From UBA1557 sp041675185 (lineage in GTDB: Bacteria; Patescibacteriota; Patescibacteriia; Magasanikbacterales; UBA922): a DNA stretch of 52,534 bases. The notes under the pieces were generated by a model. The model did not search any database. It saw only the letters and a program-made list of their open reading frames with translations, and had not been told where the DNA came from. Of the stretch, positions 23,523 to 32,511 are shown piece by piece. Positions within the stretch are counted from its first letter, which is position 1. Each line of letters begins with the position of its first letter. Location: the NCBI GenBank assembly GCA_041675185.1, contig JBAYUH010000004.1, positions 1-52,534 on the forward strand, in the 5' to 3' direction. The position numbers were made by a program, and so were the translations under genes.

Positions 23523-25571
23523 ATGAAAAAAATAGACTTACATATTCATACTATAGCAGCGCCTTATGGTAAAGATGTGGATTTTATTTTTGATGTCCCA
23601 AAATTTAAAGAATATGTTGACGTTACGGGTTTGAATGTGGTTGCTATTACAAATCATAATCTGTTTAACCTTGAACAGTTTAATGAGATTGTGAATGAAC
23701 TTGAAAAAGTTAAAGTATTACCAGGTATTGAAATAGATTATGAAGATGGACACTTGTTACTTATTGCAGAAAACGATAACCTTGAAGACTTCGACAGGAA
23801 GTGTGCCTTAATAGAAGATAAACACAACAGAGATGGGAAGATAAAAAAAACAAAACTTTTAGAAATTTTTGGTGATTTAAGCCAATACCTTTTGATACCA
23901 CATAATGACAAAGAACCCAAGGTTGGACAAATACATATTGACTCACTAAATGGTCACATAACCACTGGTGAGGTATCAAGTCCAAAAGGATTTTATCGAC
24001 AAATAAAAAAAGATAGTGCTCTTGTACCTGTTTTATTTAGTGATGTAAGGATTAAATCTGAGCTCGTTGTTTCTTCGGTGCAGGGAAGGCAAACATATAT
24101 AAAAACAAATGCAGAGGAAGTGACTTTGAGTGCAATAAAATCAGCATTGCAAGATAAAAATAAGGTGTTCCTTACACATTCTGAAAAGCATGATTTTTTT
24201 GAAATATTTGGAGATGGACAGGAACTTTCTCAAGGACTTAATGTAATTTTAGGTAATCGTTCATCAGGCAAAACTTATTTTTTAGACAAAATAAAAGAGA
24301 CTTTTGGATATGATGAAAGTGATATTAAGTATATAAAACAGTTTGAACTAGTCAGAATTGGTGAAGGTAAATTCAATAAAATGCTAGAAAAACAAAGAAG
24401 CTTAACTAGAGAGGAATACTTGGATGTATTTAAGCCAGTGGTTGAAGATGTTCTAGAGATTGATAGAAAAGCTACGCTTCATAACGTTGAAGAGTATGTC
24501 ACATCATTAATTGAATATGCACAAAGTGAAAAACTTCAAGATGAATATTCTAAAGCGTCACTTTTTAAAGGAAAAAAATTTGTTATCAAGGAATACGAAA
24601 CTCTTAAACTAGTAATAACGGCAGTTAAAACTTTATTGGAAGAAACCAATCATAAGGCGATAATAAATAAGCACTTGTCCGATGAGTCGATGAAGGCTTT
24701 GTTAGAAGAACTTGCACTAAAACTCAAAAGTGAGGCACTTGAAAAATTGAAAAAAGAATGGGTAAACACACTAGTCGACGAAGTTTCTAAAAAACTACAG
24801 TTACGTAGTTCCAGACCTGCAATAAAGAACAATGACTTGAGTTTTTCTGACATTAAAATTGAAAAAGAGAAAATTCGTAGATTCAATGCAATAGCTAAGG
24901 CGGTCAGGAAGAATCAGTCAATTCATAAGGATAAAAAAGGTAAATTTACTATTGAAGCTTTGGTTGGTCCTTTTAAGGGGGCGTTAGAAGTTAAAAATGA
25001 AAGCAAATCGATTCTTCCTTTTAAGGATGCATTTCACCATTATCAAAATCCATTTAAATACCTTGGTTTGCTCTCAAACAAAGAACTAGAACGTGCAAGT
25101 CTATACAAGTACTTCTGTAAGGTACGGTATCAAGTTCTAAATGAGTATGATAAACCAGTCTCTGGAGGGGAAATGACAGAGTTTAACTTACTTCAAAAAC
25201 TTCACGATGCTCGTCAGTATGAAATGCTTTTAGTGGATGAACCCGAATCTTCGTTTGATAACGTTTTCTTAAAAGAAAATGTAAATAAAATTCTTAAAGA
25301 AATATCTGAAGAACTCCCTGTAGTTGTTGTGACACATAATAATACAGTAGGTATGTTACTCAAGCCTGATTACGTTGTTTATACGCGACGTGAAATAGAA
25401 CAAGGGGAAGATAAATACTATATATATTCAGGGTCCCCAGGTGAAAAAGATTTTTATACAACTGATAAAAGTAAATCTATTGAAAGTCACATTATTTTAC
25501 TCAATGCTTTAGAGGCTGGAACACAAGCTTACGAAGATAGAGGAAAAATGTATGGTAATTATAAAAAATGA
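23523..25571 (+). CDS. PHP-domain / ABC-type ATPase fusion (TrlF-like) within the type I locus
   Basis: 682 residues. The N-terminal PHP phosphoesterase-like domain has DLHIHT (5-10), ITNHN (about 40-44; the usual ITDHN Asp is Asn), PGIEID (about 70) and IPHND (about 127). A C-terminal ATPase follows: Walker A GNRSSGKT near 243-250, a coiled-coil-rich middle, an ABC-like signature SGGE near 547, Walker B LLVDEPESS near 570 and the switch VVVVTHNN near 603. This is the arrangement of TrlF/AAA proteins found next to restriction systems. A DNA-end or nucleotide hydrolase that senses foreign DNA is plausible, not shown. Its stop overlaps the next start by 4 bases. Confidence 0.8.
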   Translation: MKKIDLHIHTIAAPYGKDVDFIFDVPKFKEYVDVTGLNVVAITNHNLFNLEQFNEIVNELEKVKVLPGIEIDYEDGHLLLIAENDNLEDFDRKCALIEDKHNRDGKIKKTKLLEIFGDLSQYLLIPHNDKEPKVGQIHIDSLNGHITTGEVSSPKGFYRQIKKDSALVPVLFSDVRIKSELVVSSVQGRQTYIKTNAEEVTLSAIKSALQDKNKVFLTHSEKHDFFEIFGDGQELSQGLNVILGNRSSGKTYFLDKIKETFGYDESDIKYIKQFELVRIGEGKFNKMLEKQRSLTREEYLDVFKPVVEDVLEIDRKATLHNVEEYVTSLIEYAQSEKLQDEYSKASLFKGKKFVIKEYETLKLVITAVKTLLEETNHKAIINKHLSDESMKALLEELALKLKSEALEKLKKEWVNTLVDEVSKKLQLRSSRPAIKNNDLSFSDIKIEKEKIRRFNAIAKAVRKNQSIHKDKKGKFTIEALVGPFKGALEVKNESKSILPFKDAFHHYQNPFKYLGLLSNKELERASLYKYFCKVRYQVLNEYDKPVSGGEMTEFNLLQKLHDARQYEMLLVDEPESSFDNVFLKENVNKILKEISEELPVVVVTHNNTVGMLLKPDYVVYTRREIEQGEDKYYIYSGSPGEKDFYTTDKSKSIESHIILLNALEAGTQAYEDRGKMYGNYKK

Positions 25572-25960
25572 GTATGAAATATTTAGAAATTAAAAATAAT
25601 AAAGGTAGTTTTAGACGTGATAAGAAGATGCTTGGAATTGAGCAAATAACCGCAAATGACATCCATAATTTAATCAATCATGCCTACGAGGCAGATTTCG
25701 AGATTGATAAATATAGCGAAGCAGAATTACCGAATAAAGCACAACAAATCATTTACGAGAGTATTTATTTTAAGTTAAATGATTTTCTTGCTGATAAGGA
25801 ACAATTTAATAAACAAGTAGATAGAATGTATGTGGATGCGGTTGGAAAATATGGTGCTGATTTAGAAGCCGAATTTGAACCAGATGTAGATTATTTAGAT
25901 AATCTAGAACAAGAAGATGTTGAAGATGATGAAATAGATTCTAATGATATTCCATTTTAA
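25568..25960 (+). CDS. Small acidic partner gene between the PHP-ATPase and hsdS
   Basis: 130 residues. ATGA overlap with the PHP-ATPase gene and 2 bases from hsdS, so translation is coupled. The first 25 residues are basic, the middle (about 25-95) looks helical (ITANDIHNLINHAYE), and the C-terminal 30 are strongly acidic (EQEDVEDDEIDSNDIPF). The acidic tail is DNA-mimic-like or a protein-binding tail, which suggests a regulator or adaptor of the ATPase. No family recognised. A second ATG 6 bases in is equally possible. Confidence 0.65.
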   Translation: MSMKYLEIKNNKGSFRRDKKMLGIEQITANDIHNLINHAYEADFEIDKYSEAELPNKAQQIIYESIYFKLNDFLADKEQFNKQVDRMYVDAVGKYGADLEAEFEPDVDYLDNLEQEDVEDDEIDSNDIPF

Positions 25961-25962
25961 TT

Positions 25963-27177
25963 ATGAAAAATAGAAAAAACAAAATCGAAAAACTAATTTC
26001 CGAACTCTGTCCAAATGGGGTGAAGTCTAAGAACATTGGCGAAATATGCCAAATCAATCGTGGTAGAGTCATGTCAAAAGACTATTTGAAAGATAATGCC
26101 GGTAAGTATCCAGTATATTCATCTCAAACATCAGATGATGGTATTTTTGGACGCATCATTACTTATGACTATGATGGTGAGTATTTAACTTGGACAACTG
26201 ACGGAGCATACGCTGGTTCAATTTTTTACCGTAATGGAAAGTTTAGTATTACTAATGTCTGTGGACTTTTGAAAGCTAAAGCTGACGATGTAAATATGAA
26301 GTTCCTCTCATATATTCTGGCTACAGTTTCTAAAAAATATGTAAGTTCTGGTATGGGAAACCCAAAGATTATGAGTAATGTAATGGAAAAAATCAAAATT
26401 CCTCTCCCACCCCTTGCAATCCAAGAAGAAATTGTCAAAATTCTTAATAGTTTTACAGAGCTAGAAGCAGAGCTAGAAGCAGAGCTAGAAGCAGAGCTAG
26501 AAGCTAGAAAGAAGCAGTATGAGCATTATCGTTCTGGACTATTTGTATTTGACGAAAACGTTAAGCAGGAGGCCTTGGGCGATATCATTTTATCACTTAA
26601 AACAGGCTTGAATCCACGTAAAAACTTTGTTTTAAATACCCCAGACGCTAAAAATTATTATGTTACGGTTCGTGAAATAAATGGCTTAAATGTTACATTT
26701 TTTGAAAAAACTGATAGAGTAAATAATGAAGCGTTAAGATTGATAAATAATAGATCCAATTTGGAGGTTGGCGATGTTTTGTTTTCTGGAACGGGAACAA
26801 TTGGTAGAACGGCTTTAGTAAAAGAGAAACCGGAGAATTGGAATATAAAAGAAGGAGTGTATGTAATCAAACCAAATCAAAAGGTGGTAAATTCAAAATT
26901 TTTGTTATTTTTCCTTAATTCTATAATTGCAAAAAAACAAATTGAAAATAAAATTGTTGGTTCTCCTGTCATGAGTATTCCGATGGCAGAATTAAAAAAA
27001 ATTAAAATCCCAGTTCCACCGCTCGCAGAACAAGAACGAATTGTATCAATTTTAGACAAATTTGATGCACTCGTGAACGATATTTCAATCGGTTTACCGG
27101 CTGAACTTTCAGCTCGCAGGTCGCAATATGAGTACTATCGAGGGAAACTTTTAACATTCAAAGAATATGCCAAATAA
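25963..27177 (+). CDS. hsdS: Type I restriction-modification specificity subunit
   Basis: Determines the bipartite DNA target of the type I enzyme. 404 residues with two target-recognition domains (about 10-160 and 205-350), each followed by a helical spacer ending in Q-Y-E-x-Y-R (KKQYEHYR and RSQYEYYR). PLPPLAIQEEIVKIL and PVPPLAEQERIVSIL mark the two conserved regions. The central spacer contains four ELEA units coded by a 12-base repeat. The last 11 bases overlap hsdR. A second start for TRD2 (half-subunit) is not obvious. Confidence 0.93.
   Translation: MKNRKNKIEKLISELCPNGVKSKNIGEICQINRGRVMSKDYLKDNAGKYPVYSSQTSDDGIFGRIITYDYDGEYLTWTTDGAYAGSIFYRNGKFSITNVCGLLKAKADDVNMKFLSYILATVSKKYVSSGMGNPKIMSNVMEKIKIPLPPLAIQEEIVKILNSFTELEAELEAELEAELEARKKQYEHYRSGLFVFDENVKQEALGDIILSLKTGLNPRKNFVLNTPDAKNYYVTVREINGLNVTFFEKTDRVNNEALRLINNRSNLEVGDVLFSGTGTIGRTALVKEKPENWNIKEGVYVIKPNQKVVNSKFLLFFLNSIIAKKQIENKIVGSPVMSIPMAELKKIKIPVPPLAEQERIVSILDKFDALVNDISIGLPAELSARRSQYEYYRGKLLTFKEYAK
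26458..26505 (+). repeat. 12-base tandem repeat in the hsdS central spacer
   Basis: GAGCTAGAAGCA repeats three times exactly and a fourth time with one change. Each unit adds four residues (ELEA) to the helix that separates the two recognition domains. In EcoR124I and EcoDXXI, two versus three copies of a 12-base unit (TAEL) change the spacing of the recognised DNA sequence by one base. Confidence 0.9.
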
Positions 27178-30100
27178 TAAAAAATACAATTTAGTAGCTG
27201 AAAATTCCCAAAGCACTGTCGTGGGTGAGTATGTGGCAGATAGCGTGCGTGTCGCTCACTATCAAAGTGAGGCTGATTTGGAGCGGGCTTTTATCAAACA
27301 ACTAGAGACACAAGCTTATGAGTATCTTACTATCACCTCTGAAGCTGATTTAGTATTGAACTTGCGTAAGCAACTGGAGAAACTCAATGGTTTCACTTTT
27401 ACCGATAATGAATGGGAACAGTTTTTTGCCAGTGAGCTTGCCAACCCAAATCAAAGCATCGCCGAAAAGACCTCCACAATTCAAGAAGACCATATTAAAA
27501 ATCTAACTCGTGACGATGGCACAATCAAGAATATATACCTTATCAAAAAAGACAATATTCACGACAATAGCTTGCAGGTTATAAACCAGTATGCGACAGA
27601 TGAAGGACAGCGTTCTAATCGTTATGATGTTACTGTTCTTGTAAATGGGTTGCCTATGGTTCATGTGGAACTCAAACGTCGTGGTGTAGCCATTGTAGAA
27701 GCATTCAACCAAATCAATCGCTATCAACGTGAAAGCTTTTGGGCTTCTTCAGGGCTTTTTGAGTATGTTCAACTGTTTATTATTTCCAATGGTACACACA
27801 CCAAGTATTACAGTAATACGACACGTTCAGAACATATAAAAGAATCTATTGAAGGTGCTTTGAAAAAAGGTAAACGCACCAGTAGTAGTTTTGAATTTAC
27901 CAGTTGGTGGGCAGATGCTACGAATCGACCTATTATAGACCTGATGGATTTTTCCAAGACTTTTTTTGCTAAACATGCACTTTTGAATATTTTGACAAAA
28001 TACTGTGTATTTACAACAGATAAACAACTTTTGGTAATGCGACCATATCAGATAGTAGCAACGGAGAGAATCTTGAGTCGTGTTGAAGTAAGTACGAATT
28101 ATAAAAAGTTAGGCACGGTAGAGGCTGGTGGATATATTTGGCACACAACAGGCTCAGGCAAGACCCTGACGAGTTTTAAAACAGCTCAGCTTGTAAGTAA
28201 ATTACAATATGTTGATAAAGTTTTGTTCGTGGTTGACCGAAAAGATTTGGACTACCAAACAATGCGTGAATATGACAAGTTTGAGAAAGGTGCTGCTAAT
28301 AGTAATACCAGTACTGCTATTTTGAAAAAACAATTGGAAAACAAAAACTCTAGAATTATTATTACCACGATTCAAAAATTAGATAGATTTATAAGTAAAA
28401 ATAAAAATCATACAATTTTTGATGGACATATTGTTCTTGTGTTTGATGAGTGCCATCGCTCACAGTTTGGGGATATGCATGCTGCAATTACAAAAACATT
28501 CAAGAATTACAATCTCTTTGGTTTTACTGGTACACCTATTTTTGCTGTGAACGCATCCACTAGTGGACGACCAGACTTGAAAACCACTGAACAAGCATTT
28601 GGTGAAAAACTACATACTTACACTATTGTGGATGCAATCTCTGACAAAAATGTTTTACCTTTTAAAGTTGATTATGTTTCTACCGTGCATGAAGCTGAAA
28701 ACATTGAAGATGCTCAGGTTAGAGATATTGACCGTGAAGCAGTGCTCGCATCACCCGAACGATTGACGAATATTGTTAATTATATTCGTGAACATTTTGA
28801 CCAAAAGACTAAACGAAATAGTTTTTATAAACTAAAGGACAGAAGACTGGCTGGTTTTAATTCTATTTTTGCAGTTTCATCTATTGATGTTGCCAAGAAA
28901 TATTATGCTGAGTTCAAAAAACAACTTACGAATGTACCGAGCGATAAAAAACTTAAGGTAGCAACAATTTATAGTTTTGGAGTAAACGATGAAGATGCCG
29001 ATGGAATGATAGATGAAAATTCCGAGGACACAAGCGGACTTGACGTAAGTTCAAGAGACTTTCTGGAGAATGCTATTGTTGATTACAACGCAATGTTTGG
29101 CACTTCTTTTGATACTTCATCAGATAAATTTCAAAATTATTACAAAGATGTGAGCTTGAGAGTAAAAAATCGTGAGATTGATGTTCTGATTGTAGTCAAT
29201 ATGTTTTTGACTGGTTTTGATGCGACAACTCTCAATACTTTATGGGTAGATAAAAATCTGAGATTACATGGACTCCTACAAGCATTCTCACGTACAAATC
29301 GTATTTTAAATAGTGTGAAGACTTTTGGAAATATTGTTTGTTTCCGTAACCTAGAGAAAGCAACAAACGAATCTATTGCTCTCTTTGGTGATAAAGAAGC
29401 AGGTGGAATTGTACTTCTCAAATCATACGAGGAGTATTACAACGGTTACAAAGACGGTGATAAAGAGGTGCGCGGGTACACCAGTATGGTGACAGAGCTT
29501 ACTGAAAAATTCCCAGTTGGTGAACTGATTATTGGAGAACAAAACCAAAAAGATTTTATAAAACTATATGGTGGTATTTTGCGAGTGCGTAATATTTTGA
29601 CAACTTTTGATGAATTTACTGGAAATGAAATTTTGACTGAACGTGATGTTCAGGATTATCACAGTATGTATATTGATCTCTATACAGAATTCCGTAAGGG
29701 GATAGAAGTTGACCAAGAAAATATTAATGATGACTTGGTGTTTGAAATGGAGCTTATCAAGCAGGTAGAAATAAATATTGATTTTGTGTTAGGTCTCATC
29801 AAGAGATACCATGAAGACCACAACAAGAATCGTGAGATTTTGGTTGATATCAATAAAGCGATAGACTCCAGTATTGAATTACGCAATAAAAAAGACCTTA
29901 TTAACCAGTTTATCACTTCACTTGATATTCATTCGGTAGTTGATGACGATTGGCAAAAATTTGTGGACAAGAAAAAGATTGAGGAGCTTGAAAAAATTAT
30001 AGCCAATGAAAATCTTGATTACGATGCGACTTATACATTTGTAAAAAATGCTTTCCGTGATGGTAGTGTAGCGACGACTGGTACAGCCATAACCAAAGTT

Positions 30101-30220
30101 TTACCTCCTGTATCAAGATTTTCTCCAACTGGTGAGCGAACTCAAAAGCGTGAAAGTGTACTGAGTAAATTGACAAGCTTCTTTGAGAGATTTTTCGATA
30201 TTTCTGGTGGAAAATTATAA
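27167..30220 (+). CDS. hsdR: Type I restriction enzyme motor/nuclease subunit
   Basis: Cleaves unmodified DNA after ATP-driven translocation. 1017 residues, normal size. The N-terminal RecB-like nuclease has YDVTVLVNGLPMVHVELKRR with the E-x-K pair near 167-170. The SF2 motor has Walker A TTGSGKT near 325, DECHRSQ near 426 and GFTGTP near 450. The C-terminal helical region (about 870-1017) binds the methylase core. ATG lies inside the hsdS end. It appears intact, so the locus encodes a complete type I system. Confidence 0.95.
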   Translation: MPNNKKYNLVAENSQSTVVGEYVADSVRVAHYQSEADLERAFIKQLETQAYEYLTITSEADLVLNLRKQLEKLNGFTFTDNEWEQFFASELANPNQSIAEKTSTIQEDHIKNLTRDDGTIKNIYLIKKDNIHDNSLQVINQYATDEGQRSNRYDVTVLVNGLPMVHVELKRRGVAIVEAFNQINRYQRESFWASSGLFEYVQLFIISNGTHTKYYSNTTRSEHIKESIEGALKKGKRTSSSFEFTSWWADATNRPIIDLMDFSKTFFAKHALLNILTKYCVFTTDKQLLVMRPYQIVATERILSRVEVSTNYKKLGTVEAGGYIWHTTGSGKTLTSFKTAQLVSKLQYVDKVLFVVDRKDLDYQTMREYDKFEKGAANSNTSTAILKKQLENKNSRIIITTIQKLDRFISKNKNHTIFDGHIVLVFDECHRSQFGDMHAAITKTFKNYNLFGFTGTPIFAVNASTSGRPDLKTTEQAFGEKLHTYTIVDAISDKNVLPFKVDYVSTVHEAENIEDAQVRDIDREAVLASPERLTNIVNYIREHFDQKTKRNSFYKLKDRRLAGFNSIFAVSSIDVAKKYYAEFKKQLTNVPSDKKLKVATIYSFGVNDEDADGMIDENSEDTSGLDVSSRDFLENAIVDYNAMFGTSFDTSSDKFQNYYKDVSLRVKNREIDVLIVVNMFLTGFDATTLNTLWVDKNLRLHGLLQAFSRTNRILNSVKTFGNIVCFRNLEKATNESIALFGDKEAGGIVLLKSYEEYYNGYKDGDKEVRGYTSMVTELTEKFPVGELIIGEQNQKDFIKLYGGILRVRNILTTFDEFTGNEILTERDVQDYHSMYIDLYTEFRKGIEVDQENINDDLVFEMELIKQVEINIDFVLGLIKRYHEDHNKNREILVDINKAIDSSIELRNKKDLINQFITSLDIHSVVDDDWQKFVDKKKIEELEKIIANENLDYDATYTFVKNAFRDGSVATTGTAITKVLPPVSRFSPTGERTQKRESVLSKLTSFFERFFDISGGKL

Positions 30221-30237
30221 CATAATAAAAAAACAAT

Positions 30238-31521
30238 ATGAACGAAATTATATGCCCACATTGTAAAAAAGCCTTCAAAGTTGATGAAGCTGGTTTTGCT
30301 GATATTCTTAAGCAAGTTAGAAATCATCAATTTGAGGAAGAATTGCGAGAGCGATTAGACATGGCGGAAAAAGAAAAAGAAAATGCTGTCAAACTCGCCG
30401 AGGCTAATATTACAAATATATTACAAAAAAATCTTGCAAAGAAAGAGACTGAGTTAGCCGAACTAAAGGTTAACAAAGAGCATGAACTAGCTGAACTTGA
30501 TGCTAAGAAAGAATCCGAATTATCGGAAATGAAATCAAAACTTAATAATACAGAGCTTGAGAAAAAACTTGCTGTCACAGAAGCAGTCAATAGAATTGAG
30601 AAAGAACGTGACGAACTTGCCAGCCAGTTGAAAAGTAAAGATACCGAGAAACATCTACTTGAGACATCGTTAAAGGAAAAGTATGCCACTGAGCTCAAGA
30701 CCAAGGACGACATCATCAAGATGAAAGACGAAGAAATTGCTCTTCGTAAAGACATGAAAGTTAAACTTTCAACAAAAATGGTAGGTGAAACACTAGAACA
30801 ACATTGTGAGAACGAATTTAACAAGCTTCGTGCGACTGGTTTCCAGAATGCATATTTTGAAAAAGACAATGACGCAAAAACTGGTAGTAAGGGTGATTAC
30901 ATTTATCGCGAAACCGATGAAGCTGGCAATGAAATCATTTCTATTATGTTCGAAATGAAAAACGAGGTTGACGAAACCACCAACAAGAAAAAGAATGAAG
31001 ACTTTCTACGCGAGCTTGATAAAGACCGCACAGAGAAGAAGTGTGAGTACGCTGTTCTTGTATCACTTTTGGAAGCGGAAAACGAGCTGTACAACTCTGG
31101 TATCGTCGACGTATCCCATAAACATTCAAAAATGTATGTTGTTCGTCCACAATTTTTTATTCCTATGATAACTTTGCTACGTAACGCAGCCATGAACTCA
31201 CTTAAATATAAAGCAGAGCTTGCTTTGGTAAGGAATCAAAATGTTGACATTACCAACTTTGAGGAAAATATGAATAAGTTTAAAGAAGGTTTTGCCAAAA
31301 ATTATCAGATTGCTTCTAACCGTTTTAAAACAGCTATCCAAGAAATAGACAAAACCATAGACCATCTCCAGAAAACTAAAGATGCTCTTTTGTCGTCTGA
31401 AAATAACCTTCGTCTCGCCAATAATAAAGCAGAAGATTTAACAATTAAAAGACTCACGCGTGGTAACCCAACAATGGCGAATAAATTTGAAGAGTTGTCA
31501 GATACCGACAAAAATAATTAA
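30238..31521 (+). CDS. DUF2130 protein: zinc finger, coiled coil and nuclease-like domain
   Basis: 427 residues. A short zinc motif CPHC (6-9), a long coiled coil (about 30-175) rich in E, K and L, then a domain with ECxN-like HCENEFNKLRATGF, TGSKGDY near 214-220 and FEMKNE near 238-243. The D...E-x-K spacing is that of PD-(D/E)XK nucleases, which matches DUF2130. A helical tail follows. The gene starts 17 bases after hsdR and is the last of the restriction locus, so it may be an accessory defence nuclease; catalysis is inferred. Confidence 0.8.
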   Translation: MNEIICPHCKKAFKVDEAGFADILKQVRNHQFEEELRERLDMAEKEKENAVKLAEANITNILQKNLAKKETELAELKVNKEHELAELDAKKESELSEMKSKLNNTELEKKLAVTEAVNRIEKERDELASQLKSKDTEKHLLETSLKEKYATELKTKDDIIKMKDEEIALRKDMKVKLSTKMVGETLEQHCENEFNKLRATGFQNAYFEKDNDAKTGSKGDYIYRETDEAGNEIISIMFEMKNEVDETTNKKKNEDFLRELDKDRTEKKCEYAVLVSLLEAENELYNSGIVDVSHKHSKMYVVRPQFFIPMITLLRNAAMNSLKYKAELALVRNQNVDITNFEENMNKFKEGFAKNYQIASNRFKTAIQEIDKTIDHLQKTKDALLSSENNLRLANNKAEDLTIKRLTRGNPTMANKFEELSDTDKNN

Positions 31522-31583
31522 CATTTTAAATAGCAATAAAAAAATCAAAAGATTTAATAGTATTTTCTTAATATAATATTAGC

Positions 31584-32234
31584 ATGGATTATACTCGAAT
31601 GTTTACACTTCTAGATTTTTTAGAAGATTTTAGAACAAATCCAATTACTGGGAATGATTTAGGTCATAATAGACCTGTTGTTTTTGGTATGAAACAATTA
31701 TACGATTTTTCTCCGTGTACGCCTTTGTTATTTAAAGAACCAGGATTTTTAGAAATAATGTTGGAGATATTAGATTCAGCGACATTGGGTGATAAAGATA
31801 AATCACCAAAAGTCTGTGGGGAAGATTATGAAAAAATATCTGAGGGTAGTGTAACAAAGTATAAGGTTTATATTACTACTAAAAGAATTAGGGCATATAG
31901 AGATTGGTTACAAAAACAAAATAGTAAGAGTGAACTAAAAATAAAAGATAATTATTTATGTTTTGGAGATAATAAAATGAGGATGTATTCAAGTAGTAGA
32001 AATTATAGGGTTATAAAATGTTTGATTTCTGAACCCTTACACACTCCTATAAAACTTTCAGATATCAAAGCTAATTTACTTCAGTATAGAGATGAAAGAA
32101 GTATAAAATTTACTGACGTCCAGATTTATAATATTTTATCCGCTGTAAAAAGAAATATTCAAAGAAATTTAACTACTGAGCAATCACCACCTTGGGGTAA
32201 AATAAAGAATAAATCCGTAACTTTAGAAATTTAG
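31584..32234 (+). CDS. Unrecognised protein of the mobile element
   Basis: 216 residues, soluble. No motif I recognise. The first 80 residues contain aromatic-rich segments (DYTRMFTLLDFLEDF). The C-terminal 90 include RNYRVIKCLISEPLHTPIKL and a helical VQIYNILSAVKRNIQRNL that resembles a winged-helix DNA-binding domain of the transcriptional-regulator type. It is followed by a terminator; it lies between the defence genes and the replication gene and could regulate one of them. Confidence 0.55.
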   Translation: MDYTRMFTLLDFLEDFRTNPITGNDLGHNRPVVFGMKQLYDFSPCTPLLFKEPGFLEIMLEILDSATLGDKDKSPKVCGEDYEKISEGSVTKYKVYITTKRIRAYRDWLQKQNSKSELKIKDNYLCFGDNKMRMYSSSRNYRVIKCLISEPLHTPIKLSDIKANLLQYRDERSIKFTDVQIYNILSAVKRNIQRNLTTEQSPPWGKIKNKSVTLEI

Positions 32235-32344
32235 CTTCTCTTATTTTTGTGTAGAGTTTAATTTTATCATAAGGAGAAAAATAAAGTTTTTTGAAAAATA
32301 AAAAATTATCTAAAAAACTTCTTTATTAAGTTATTTTTTTGTAT

Positions 32345-32380
32345 AAATCAGAATTTTTAATATAAATTCTGATTTTTATT
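32345..32380 (+). terminator. Terminator before the replication gene
   Basis: AAATCAGAATTT (32345-32356) pairs with AAATTCTGATTT (32364-32375), then TTATTTT. It separates the 31584 gene from the primase-polymerase. Confidence 0.85.
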
Positions 32381-32511
32381 TTGGCTTATTATAGCATAAA
32401 ATTTAATAAAAATCATAAAATCAATGTTCATCTCAGAATGGGAGATTAGGTATAAAATAGTATCAAACTATTAACAAAAAGTAGTTGATTATTTTTAATT
32501 ATCTCAAACAT

